A DNA stretch of 39,991 nucleotides from a virus. A program made the translations under genes and the position numbers. Of the stretch, positions 16,401-23,117 are shown in pieces. The stretch is from IMG/VR virus record IMGVR_UViG_3300020401_000033, positions 1 through 39,991 of that record; one strand, written 5' to 3'. The number at the start of each line of letters is the position of its first letter. Position 1 is the stretch's first letter. The notes beneath the pieces are model-generated. The model made no database searches. It saw nothing but the letters and a program-made list of their open reading frames with translations, and was not told the DNA's origin.

Positions 16401-18637
16401 GAGAAAGAGTAACTTCTACATCTACTCAAGAATATAAAGAAGCTCACAGGTTTGCTGATATTACATATAGTGGTGTTTTTAATGATGAAACTAATGTAAA
16501 TAAACTAAACGAATTTAATTTAGGACTATCTAATTTTAAAAGTTTAGAAGAAATTTTTGGTTCTATTCAAAAGCTACACTCTAGAAAGTCAGACGTTTTA
16601 GTTTTACAAGAAGATAAAATATCTTATGTATTAGCTGGTAAAAACTTACTTAGTGACGCTTCAGGAGGTGGCGCTTTAACATCTGTCCCCGAAGTTTTGG
16701 GAACTCAAATAACCCGAATAGAAGAATATGGCATAAGCAAAAATCCTGAAAGTTTTGCTACGTGGGGTAAAAATAAATACTTTACTGATGCTAAAAGAGG
16801 AGTTGTAATAAACCTGATGGGCTCTAGCGCTCAAAACGAACAGCTAGAAATTGTATCTCAGTATGGAATGAGAGGATGGTTTAGAGATTTATTTATAGAG
16901 GCTTTTGATACAGAAAAGTTGGGCGGTTATGACCCATATATGAATGAATATGTTTTAGCAACAAGTTTATCAACAGGCACATTATTAGCTGAATGTGTAA
17001 ATTGTGGTATTAATAAGTTTATTACTCTTGAGCCAGGTGTAGCTTTTAACTATTGTGTAGACCTTACTGAGTTTTTAGGTCAAACAGAAATAAGATATAC
17101 AATACCATTTGAAGGAGATGATGACATACTTACTGAATCAAGTGACCTTTTGTTGACCGAACTAAATTCAAACCAGCAGACTAGCGAAGTGCCCTTAAGT
17201 GGAACAGGATATGTTATTACAGCTGTTTATAATGGAGCAACTTACTCAACTGGAACAGTATATACAAGTGGTGTTTTAACTTTTAATAAAAACTCAGTAG
17301 CTGAAACTACAGTAGATATTACTGTTACTACAGACTCTTTAACATCTGATACTATTCAAGTAGATGTTGAATGCCCACAATCTGAAATTATAAACATTTA
17401 CAATGTATGTGTAACTAGCAATGCTGATGCCGAACAGTATATAACAAATGAATACAGGTGGAGCTCGGGAAGCTATAATTCTCCTTTGCATTCTGAAAGA
17501 GTAGAGTTTTCTACAAGCACTATTAACCCTGTAGTTTCTCAGTATAGCGTAATTACAGGAAAAGAAGGAGGGGGAGTTATACCAGGGGCTAATGCCACCG
17601 TATCTATTATAAGTAGAAAAGAAGGGTTTGATAATTTTAATTTTAATGCAAACACAAATAAATTAAAGTATTTAAGAACAGACACTGTTTATCAAAATAA
17701 CGGAACTTCAATTGACTCCTTATTATTGAATGCCAGTAATGCTACCCCGATTATTTCTCAATCTAATCCTGAACAGTTTTATGCAGAGTTTACTATGCCC
17801 ACTTCAGGACAGAATTTATATTTAATTTGGGACTATAGAAGCTCTTCTTCAGCTATTAGCTTATGTTATTCAAACACAAGCTTATCAGATGCTTGTACAG
17901 GATGTACTCCAATACCAACTCCTACTCCAGTAGCACCAACACCCAGTCCAACTTTTTATGCTTGGCCTATAGAAAGCTTCGGTTCAATTACAAGCCCTCC
18001 TTCGTGTCCTTTAACAGACACTTATGTATATGCTGCTGTTTCAAGTTATTCAGATGTTTATGCTAATAGCACTGTATTTTATTCTGACCAATTACTTCAA
18101 GTTCCTTTCCAGGGTAATGATAAATACTTTGGTGTAAGAGCAGCTAATAGTGGGTCAGGATTATCGTCAGGAATATTTAAAATGACTAATCAAGGAACAG
18201 TTTCTAATATTGACTTATCAGGGGTTTGTAATACCGCTCCAACTCCTGCTGGTACAGAAGTGTGGGATTTGCAATTATGTAGTGGAGCTCCAGGAAACTT
18301 ACAAGTTTATGATGATGGTCTTTTAGATAGCGGTATGGTAATAGGATACAATGGAAATTGTTATACTGTTTTAAATAAAACAACAAGCATATCTGGACAA
18401 CCTTTTAGTATATACACAGAATATGCGGATTGTACTGAATGTACACCTGGAGTATATTATTATGAATTAAGACATTGTACAACGGGCAGTTTGACTGATG
18501 TAGAAATTACTCAGTCTTTAAATATAGGACAAGCTTTGGTTTGGAATAACCAATGCTGGGCAGTTAATGCAATTGCAAGTGGAGGAGCGCAAATAGTTCC
18601 TACAAGTTTTCACGCTAATTGTAATACATGCCCATAA
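13406..18637 (+). CDS. Giant tail 'muzzle/stabilisation' protein with C-terminal adhesin-like modules
   Basis: 1743 aa. The N-terminus LQRNFIKGRMNKSLDERLLPNGEYIDALNVRLG is typical of crAss-like 'stabilisation/muzzle' proteins that form the distal tail assembly with beta-propeller-like regions. The core ends near residue 1500 with LYLIWDYRSSSSAISLCYS. After this come extra modules: a Pro/Thr linker (PIPTPTPVAPTPSP, ~1510-1525), an ~65-residue beta module, APTPAG, a Cys module (~1620-1680: LCSG, YDDGLLDSGMVI, CYTV, DCTEC) and a degenerate second Cys module to the end (HCTTG, CWAV, CNTC). The same modules recur in the next gene. The tail end is therefore probably exposed and receptor-facing. Core identity is good; module function is inferred. 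Confidence 0.8.
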   Translation: MANLQRNFIKGRMNKSLDERLLPNGEYIDALNVRLGSTEDTEIGSVENSKGNSVLTQLAFSGVDTSLAARCIGAFEDGANQRIYWFVHDPAFPLGVPQKLDLIVSYNVHTSNLTYHVISINDGSDSATTLNFNSNNLITGINLVENLLFFTDNLNPPRFININQNYDVPVNNIDQISAEELLVIKRPPVEAPSIRLLNVPGQQDNFLEERFITFAYRYRYVNGEYSATSQFSQYAFDPGTFNFSFNSFLNEGMKNSKNAVVITFNAGGPLVKDIQLLFKESTTSAIKVIETFNKSNLGYADFNNYTFTFDDSKIFTLLPESEILRLYDNVPKVAQSQTVMGNRLMYGNYKDGYDLKDKYNDPLKLEFIASLSSDVIDVETLQSTVGPYSYSIDGTVVVNNPVVFLDFSNVTLKKGAVISLDFRVEHESFSGNTPGATTTSTDLIFEYTLPTDFANVYSLATSTDFIEKIGTSTNIQTVGNACNGTTLTDQLNCALPSTLGTYTKTASGITADGQPISIVSTPGSNTIGLVMIAMKYVDSSNTAYEYYNINFSSAEYQGTSNTLSLHSNRGYEMGIVYMDEFGRSSTALVSPSNTVQIPCANSVNKNKIQVTIPVQQLAPNWATRYKFVIKPSEDTYDTIYSNIYYQQPGTNFIWFLLEGESANKVQEGDRLIVKSDSQGPVLRCVETAVLEKTPQTSDFLPDLVDDSGNEVKAIAGTYMRLNPSNFSTVKNDNSIVAPGTEYVRTNTAGAYPLMAYPMNVEDPANPGQYLDYDVPAGTRITMNIRQERLGPGSGNGACERRINQIDVDLVASADYNNMSDWFYGDNIALVFNNATTEVGANGAPIVNSVEAYLAQASAPDLTSPSTDISTSLNTNYYRFYRDTTSNRLYLLITGTQRCGGVASRDKRRSSITAEIQVYRAESVVTFETIPQDASPNIWYENHLSFAIDENGHHQGNIQNQTDSVSAIVDTEFANVYAFGNGVESYKILDSIVGKTLNYGERVTSTSTQEYKEAHRFADITYSGVFNDETNVNKLNEFNLGLSNFKSLEEIFGSIQKLHSRKSDVLVLQEDKISYVLAGKNLLSDASGGGALTSVPEVLGTQITRIEEYGISKNPESFATWGKNKYFTDAKRGVVINLMGSSAQNEQLEIVSQYGMRGWFRDLFIEAFDTEKLGGYDPYMNEYVLATSLSTGTLLAECVNCGINKFITLEPGVAFNYCVDLTEFLGQTEIRYTIPFEGDDDILTESSDLLLTELNSNQQTSEVPLSGTGYVITAVYNGATYSTGTVYTSGVLTFNKNSVAETTVDITVTTDSLTSDTIQVDVECPQSEIINIYNVCVTSNADAEQYITNEYRWSSGSYNSPLHSERVEFSTSTINPVVSQYSVITGKEGGGVIPGANATVSIISRKEGFDNFNFNANTNKLKYLRTDTVYQNNGTSIDSLLLNASNATPIISQSNPEQFYAEFTMPTSGQNLYLIWDYRSSSSAISLCYSNTSLSDACTGCTPIPTPTPVAPTPSPTFYAWPIESFGSITSPPSCPLTDTYVYAAVSSYSDVYANSTVFYSDQLLQVPFQGNDKYFGVRAANSGSGLSSGIFKMTNQGTVSNIDLSGVCNTAPTPAGTEVWDLQLCSGAPGNLQVYDDGLLDSGMVIGYNGNCYTVLNKTTSISGQPFSIYTEYADCTECTPGVYYYELRHCTTGSLTDVEITQSLNIGQALVWNNQCWAVNAIASGGAQIVPTSFHANCNTCP

Positions 18638-18649
18638 AATAATAAAGAA

Positions 18650-19249
18650 ATGGCAACAACAGGAACATATTATTTTGATGCAGCAAGTTTTGCTAACGCA
18701 ACAGTTGTGTACACCGACCAAGATTTAACTAACATAGCACCTAACGGGTGGTATTCAGACCAAACTATTGTTAGAGAACAAATTTCTGGTGTTTTATTTG
18801 CAGCACAATCTTGTGCGGCTCCAACTCCCACACCCACACCAGTGCCTGCTGCGCCTACGCCTACGCCTACGCCTACGCCTACGCCTACTCCGCCTACGCC
18901 CCCTACTCCGCCTACACCTACAGCGCCTACACCAGTGCCTGCTGCGCCTACGCCCGTGCCTACAGCTCCAACACCAACGCCTACAGCACCTTCTCCTGTG
19001 CCTGTGCCTGTGCCTGTGCCTGTACCTACAACTCCAACACCTGTGCCTTCAGCAGCTGGTTCATATGATTTATTTTACTGTACTGGAGGGGGAGCAAATT
19101 TAAGAGTGGTAGATGATGGAAACCTTAATCCAGGTATGGTAATTAAATACGCAGGAGTTTGCTATACGGTATATAACTATACATCCTACACTGGCAACTT
19201 TAGCTCTTATGATGAGTTTGATGATTGCGCTGAATGTTTAGCTAGTTAA
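18650..19249 (+). CDS. Pro/Thr-rich adhesin-like tail protein
   Basis: 199 aa in three parts. Residues 1-55 (TYYFDAASFANATVVYTDQ) resemble the beta module at ~1545-1610 of the muzzle protein. Residues 57-133 are a linker in which about half the residues are proline, mostly TP, VP and AP. Residues 138-199 are a Cys module (YCTGGG, VVDDGNLNPGMVIKY, CYTVYN, DCAEC) like the muzzle C-terminus. It starts 12 bases after the muzzle stop and so is probably a separable tail-tip or fibre subunit. The linker should form an extended polyproline rod and is a natural substrate for the 2OG dioxygenase and glycosyltransferase encoded next. The linker DNA is GC-rich against an AT-rich background. There is no signal peptide. 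Function is inferred from architecture and neighbours. Confidence 0.75.
   Translation: MATTGTYYFDAASFANATVVYTDQDLTNIAPNGWYSDQTIVREQISGVLFAAQSCAAPTPTPTPVPAAPTPTPTPTPTPTPPTPPTPPTPTAPTPVPAAPTPVPTAPTPTPTAPSPVPVPVPVPVPTTPTPVPSAAGSYDLFYCTGGGANLRVVDDGNLNPGMVIKYAGVCYTVYNYTSYTGNFSSYDEFDDCAECLAS
18853..18888 (+). repeat. Six tandem GCCTAC hexamers in the Pro-rich linker
   Basis: Six exact GCCTAC units encode the (PT)n stretch. The unit is two codons, so slippage changes linker length without breaking the frame. Related imperfect copies continue to ~18930. Confidence 0.95.
18995..19024 (+). repeat. Five tandem CCTGTG-type hexamers in the Pro-rich linker
   Basis: Four exact CCTGTG units and one CCTGTA encode a (PV)n stretch in frame, a second likely slippage tract in the same linker. 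Confidence 0.93.
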
Positions 19250-19261
19250 TTCAAATATATA

Positions 19262-19269
19262 TATCTTTA
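19262..19269 (+). promoter_or_regulatory. Near-consensus -7 box TATCTTTA before the dioxygenase gene
   Basis: TATCTTTA differs from TAnnTTTG only at the last base and lies 15 bases before ATG 19285, the same spacing as at 11506 and close to that at 21309. It sits in the 35-base gap after the Pro-rich gene. Confidence 0.45.
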
Positions 19270-19284
19270 CAAAAATTTAATTTA

Positions 19285-20454
19285 ATGAAAGAAACTCTAA
19301 ACTTTTTAACAAAAGAGGAGTGTGATTATTTTATTGATATGATTGATAAAAATCATTCACCATCTTCTGTAGTAGAAGGAGGAGAACAATTAAGCACAAT
19401 ATCCGACACTCGAACTTCTAGCACTTGCAATCTCAACCACAAAGACCCAAAGGTACAATCGCTCCATAAAAAAATTGCTGATTTTTTAGGAATTGAATTA
19501 TCTAAAGGAGAGCATCTACAAGGTCAACTTTACGAAGAGGGTCAGTACTTCAAGCCGCACCAAGATTTTTTTTCAGGCCCAGCAATAGAAAAACATTGTT
19601 TACATTCTGGAAACCGAACTGATACCCTGATGATATATTTAAACGATGACTTTGAAGGAGGAGGTACAAACTTTGTCAATTTAAACAGAATAGTTACACC
19701 ACAAAAAGGAATGGCCTTGAGTTGGAAAAACATGGTTGAAGGTCTCGTACAAAATGATTCAATGCATGAAGGTATGCCTATAAAAAAAGGAAAAAAATAT
19801 ATTATTACTTCGTGGTGGCGAGAAAATTCATGGGACAATGTGCGTGACCAAAATCTTTTTTTTAACAAACCAAAAGAATATAATAATGTAGATGACTTGC
19901 CAAAACTAACTCCAAATGGCTATAAAGTAGTAAAATGCCCCCCTGCTACTTGGGCATTAATTCAAGACGCTTACACTTTGCTAAAAGAAAAATCTCAGCC
20001 AGAAGAATTTCAAGGTAAAGAACAGTTTATCCCAACAGGAGATACAGAGCTTTTTTCTTTCGACCATCTCCCATACATAAGGTCTTTAATACACACCCAG
20101 CTTCAGCCAATACACGAAGATTTTGCACGACAAAAAATCACTCCTTCTTTTATATATGGTATTAGGTCATACAAAAAAGGCTCAACTTTAGCTACACATA
20201 CCGACAGAATAGCAACACATCATGTATCTTCAATCATAATTGTTGATAAAGATTTAAAGTGCGGTTGTCAACATAAAGATTTTGGTGATGATTGGGCGTT
20301 AGATATACAAGACCATAATGGAGACTGGCGTAAGGTTTATGCCAATCCTGGAGAAATGATATTGTATGAGTCGGCTAGATGTGCACACGGAAGGGTTGAC
20401 GCTTTTCAGGGGACATATTTTAGAAACTTTTATGTCCACTATCAGCTTGCATGA
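19285..20454 (+). CDS. Tandem 2-oxoglutarate/Fe(II) dioxygenase, prolyl-4-hydroxylase-like
   Basis: 389 aa with two oxygenase domains, each with an apparently intact iron triad. Domain 1 (about 1-180) follows the P4H pattern: GQLYEEGQYFKPHQD gives His92 and Asp94, TLMIYLNDDFEGGGTNF is the following strand block, SMHEGMPIKKGKKYIITSWW gives His161 and Lys171, the latter ten residues on as for the 2OG-binding Lys of P4H. Domain 2 (about 285-389) has LATHTD (His305, Asp307), CAHGR (His368) and Arg380 as a candidate 2OG ligand. P4H enzymes hydroxylate proline or other residues using O2, 2OG and Fe(II). The upstream neighbour is a PTP/PVP-rich tail protein and the downstream gene is a glycosyltransferase joined by a 4-base overlap. 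The substrate is inferred; a nucleic acid or small-molecule substrate is possible. Confidence 0.82.
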   Translation: MKETLNFLTKEECDYFIDMIDKNHSPSSVVEGGEQLSTISDTRTSSTCNLNHKDPKVQSLHKKIADFLGIELSKGEHLQGQLYEEGQYFKPHQDFFSGPAIEKHCLHSGNRTDTLMIYLNDDFEGGGTNFVNLNRIVTPQKGMALSWKNMVEGLVQNDSMHEGMPIKKGKKYIITSWWRENSWDNVRDQNLFFNKPKEYNNVDDLPKLTPNGYKVVKCPPATWALIQDAYTLLKEKSQPEEFQGKEQFIPTGDTELFSFDHLPYIRSLIHTQLQPIHEDFARQKITPSFIYGIRSYKKGSTLATHTDRIATHHVSSIIIVDKDLKCGCQHKDFGDDWALDIQDHNGDWRKVYANPGEMILYESARCAHGRVDAFQGTYFRNFYVHYQLA

Positions 20455-21296
20455 TTACTATTCCTGTAGCGGTAGCTATTCCGTTTTTTGAAAAACAAAT
20501 ATCTTTTTTTCAATATCAACACAAAGAGGTTTATGGTCAAGACGCTTTTAATAAAGCGTACATTCCTATAGTAAGGTATAATCATTTTAATGAAGCCTCT
20601 AAGTTTGATGTAGAGTGGAATATGTCGTTGCCATACAAAATGGTAAACTCTGTTTATGATTACATAAAAAGCGACAAACAGTGGCATATTCCCATAAACG
20701 TATTTATTGCGGCCAAACAATTGCTTTATTTGTTTCAAGATGAAGATGTAATAGAAATAATTGATTCCGACTTAGTCCACTTAAAACCTTATCCTAAAAT
20801 TTACGACCACTTAGATTATGATGTAGTTTTAGTAGACGCAACATATGAGAAGTGGCATATGCATATTTCAAAACCTGACTCTTTAAACAGAAAAGTTATA
20901 AAAGAATATTTAACTCATAATGAAGAGGGGTATATTAACGGGGGATTTAATGTTATAGCTAGAGTTAAAACTATAAAAAAAATTATAGATGATATAATTA
21001 TTTATTCATGTAATGTAACAGAAAAAGAAAAAGGAAATCAACACTCTTGGTGGTGTGCAATGTATGGGTTAAATATAGCCTGTCACAATCACAAATTAAA
21101 AATGATAGATATAAAAAACTGTTATTATCCTGGAGTTAATAATTTAGAAGAAAATCATTACATAGCTCATTATAGTTGTGACCCTCTTTTTGATAAACAC
21201 AAAATGCATAAATTAGACCCTTCAACATTTCCAAATAATTCTTTTTATAACCAAGCTAAAAAATGGTTGGCCCAAACATCAAAAAAAAAGATATAA
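20451..21296 (+). CDS. GT-A-like glycosyltransferase
   Basis: 281 aa, starting at ATG in an ATGA overlap with the dioxygenase stop. The N-terminus is a Rossmann-type strand (ITIPVAVAIPFFEKQ). DEDVIEIIDSDLVHLKPYPKI carries the DSD motif at 105-107, the metal/nucleotide-sugar motif of GT-A enzymes, followed by a hydrophobic strand. EGYINGGFNVIARVKTIKKI (159-178) resembles the NxGf segment after the DxD in GT8-like families, and IAHYSCDP (238-245) may supply the late metal-binding His. No membrane anchor is seen, so it should act in the cytoplasm on phage proteins or small molecules. Coupling to a P4H-like enzyme suggests a hydroxylated acceptor. The sugar donor and acceptor cannot be read from the sequence. 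Confidence 0.65.
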   Translation: MITIPVAVAIPFFEKQISFFQYQHKEVYGQDAFNKAYIPIVRYNHFNEASKFDVEWNMSLPYKMVNSVYDYIKSDKQWHIPINVFIAAKQLLYLFQDEDVIEIIDSDLVHLKPYPKIYDHLDYDVVLVDATYEKWHMHISKPDSLNRKVIKEYLTHNEEGYINGGFNVIARVKTIKKIIDDIIIYSCNVTEKEKGNQHSWWCAMYGLNIACHNHKLKMIDIKNCYYPGVNNLEENHYIAHYSCDPLFDKHKMHKLDPSTFPNNSFYNQAKKWLAQTSKKKI

Positions 21297-21308
21297 CATA
21301 TTAATTTG

Positions 21309-21316
21309 TAAATTTG
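21309..21316 (+). promoter_or_regulatory. -7 promoter box TAAATTTG before the cupredoxin-like tail gene
   Basis: A match to TAnnTTTG lies 16 bases before ATG 21333 within a 36-base gap; a partial copy (TAATTTG) directly precedes it. No -33 TTG is evident. Confidence 0.5.
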
Positions 21317-21332
21317 CAATAAACATAATTAT

Positions 21333-23096
21333 ATGAACGGCTGGAAATTTACGGCAGGAGCAGCAAGTATTGTAGGCGTTCCAGCTGTAGGATATAATAA
21401 GGGAGCTTTAACAGATTGCCCAAGCTCTGCAAGTATGGGGAGTGGGTTTACTCCAACAACTCTTACAACAAATTTACCAGGGTTTGGATGTTATAATTCT
21501 ATTTCAGGAGGAGGTGGAACAGCCTCTACTATTGGCTTTGCCTTAAATGGAAGCGGAACAGCTTCTAACCTATCATTAGCTAGGTTTTATTATACACCAT
21601 CTACAGGGATTACTACTGCAGCGTTCATGATTTCTTCATCCCAATCAAATCCAGGTACTGGAACGGTTGGCGGCACTATAACAGGAGATGACGGTTCTTC
21701 AGGAACCTGGAATGTAAATTATGTCAAACAAACATCTCCGTTTTTTGATGATAATGGTTTCGGTAGTTCTTACGAGCCTTTGTCTATAGGTACGGTAACA
21801 TTGAATGGGTTAACATTAACCAATGGAGTTACTTACGATTTAATAACTAGCGGCAGCCCTGCACCTGTTCCTGTTCCAACGCCAATTACTATTCCTGATT
21901 ATTGTTTTTCAGCTACTAACAATGTATCGTTTCAAAGTATACTTGGAGTTAACTCCTATGTTTTTAATAACAACTATGGCGTATATGGTTCTTCGACAGG
22001 AACTTTTGTTTTTAACTCAATACCCTCTACTCATCCGATTGCTTTTCAAAACAGCGGAAAAACAACTTTAATATCTTACACAGGGCAGTACAGCATTGGC
22101 ACAAAAACTGGATTAGACGGGAACACTTATGAATATTTTTATGGAGATGTAACTGTAAATGTAAGCGGGGATTTTGGCACAATAAGTTATGAGTGTTATT
22201 ATCATGGATATATGGGCGGACAAAACAATTATGTTTACAACGCTCAAACTTGTCCACCATTAGGGCCTCCCATAATACCACCAGTTGAAGACCCTAGCAA
22301 AAAATACACTTTGAGCTACAGCGATGGGGTAAAAGGATGGCCCTCTTTTTACTCTTACAATCCTGATATGATGATTGGAATGAATAATTATTTTTATTCT
22401 TTTAAAAGAGGCCAATTATATAGTCACAACACTAATTCAATACGAAACAATTATTATGGTGTTCAATATAATTCTCAGATGACATCAGTATTCAACGATA
22501 ATGCTTTAGAAAATAAAGTATTTAAAACAATAAATTTAGAAAGTGATACAGCTTGGTCAGCATCCTTATCTACTGATATACAAAGCGGAGGGACTATAGA
22601 CAGCACTTGGTTTGAAAAGAAAGAAGGAGCATGGTTTGCTTATGTGAGAGCAACGGGAGCGAGCCCAGCTGATGCTTCAGAGTATCCTATGCGTTCAGTA
22701 AACGGAATAGGAAAGTGCAGTTTTAACGCTGTAGATGGAACTAACACACAGATTGGGTTCAGCACCTCACCTCAAGTTGTCATTGGAGGAGATATTAGTA
22801 TAGGAGATATGGTATATTTTTCTTTACCTCCTTACACTACCCTTCAATTAGCGGGACAGCTTACTTCTATTAATGTAGATTTAAGCCAGGCTTTGAATAC
22901 TATCGTAATACAAAATAACATCACCAATGCAGTTGCTATTACTGCTCAAGACGCTTACATTGCATATATTAAAGACCAGCAAGCAGAATCTCACGGAATG
23001 CTGGGTCATTATTGTTTATTCACTCTTACCAATACAGAGACAACTGCCACTGAACTACTGGCTGTTGAGTCGGAAGCGATGAAAAGCTATCCTTAA
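21333..23096 (+). CDS. Tail protein with a cupredoxin-like domain
   Basis: 587 aa. Residues 1-170 are a Gly/Ser/Thr-rich beta domain. Residues 174-188 are a short Pro-rich linker (PAPVPVPTP). Residues ~190-302 look like a cupredoxin-type domain: FNSIPSTHPIAF gives His234 and ISYECYYHGYMGGQ gives Cys288, His291 and Met294, the His...Cys-x2-His-x2-Met order of type-1 copper sites such as amicyanin. A PPxxPP spacer follows. The C-terminal half (from ~325, YTLSYSDGVKGWPSFYSY and GQLYSHN) is a conserved block I associate with crAss-like and flavophage tail proteins. It is probably an exposed tail component. Copper binding is a prediction; the domain may be only structural. It has its own candidate promoter box. 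Confidence 0.7.
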   Translation: MNGWKFTAGAASIVGVPAVGYNKGALTDCPSSASMGSGFTPTTLTTNLPGFGCYNSISGGGGTASTIGFALNGSGTASNLSLARFYYTPSTGITTAAFMISSSQSNPGTGTVGGTITGDDGSSGTWNVNYVKQTSPFFDDNGFGSSYEPLSIGTVTLNGLTLTNGVTYDLITSGSPAPVPVPTPITIPDYCFSATNNVSFQSILGVNSYVFNNNYGVYGSSTGTFVFNSIPSTHPIAFQNSGKTTLISYTGQYSIGTKTGLDGNTYEYFYGDVTVNVSGDFGTISYECYYHGYMGGQNNYVYNAQTCPPLGPPIIPPVEDPSKKYTLSYSDGVKGWPSFYSYNPDMMIGMNNYFYSFKRGQLYSHNTNSIRNNYYGVQYNSQMTSVFNDNALENKVFKTINLESDTAWSASLSTDIQSGGTIDSTWFEKKEGAWFAYVRATGASPADASEYPMRSVNGIGKCSFNAVDGTNTQIGFSTSPQVVIGGDISIGDMVYFSLPPYTTLQLAGQLTSINVDLSQALNTIVIQNNITNAVAITAQDAYIAYIKDQQAESHGMLGHYCLFTLTNTETTATELLAVESEAMKSYP

Positions 23097-23102
23097 AATT
23101 AT

Positions 23103-23110
23103 TATCTTTG
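23103..23110 (+). promoter_or_regulatory. -7 promoter box TATCTTTG before the GNAT-like gene
   Basis: A perfect TAnnTTTG match lies only 7 bases before ATG 23118, so a transcript from it would be nearly leaderless. It sits in a 21-base gap. Confidence 0.5.
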
Positions 23111-23117
23111 TAGTTAA

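Larger units (their letters stand above)
18263..19246 (+). repeat. Three copies of a ~60-residue cysteine module across two genes
   Basis: Copy 1 is at ~18263-18450, a diverged copy 2 at ~18455-18634 (both end of the muzzle gene), and copy 3 at ~19059-19246 (end of the Pro-rich gene). The shared pattern is C-[ST]-G, [VI]-x-DDG-L-x-GMVI-x-Y in copies 1 and 3, then C-[YW]-[TA]-V, and a final C-x2-C. Copies 1 and 3 are clearly paralogous by eye. Confidence 0.75.

Noticed and set aside
18811-19103. Long alternative-frame ORFs across the Pro-rich gene (Leu/Arg- and Ala/Tyr-rich products)
   Set aside because: They are shadows of the hexamer repeats read in other frames; the PTP frame joins two folded modules and is the coding one.
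19285-21296. Hydroxylase plus glycosyltransferase as a DNA hypermodification pair (TET/JBP type)
   Set aside because: Kept only as an alternative: domain 1 has P4H-style spacing (HxD...H-x9-K), and the genes lie in the tail operon beside a polyproline protein, not with nucleotide-metabolism genes.
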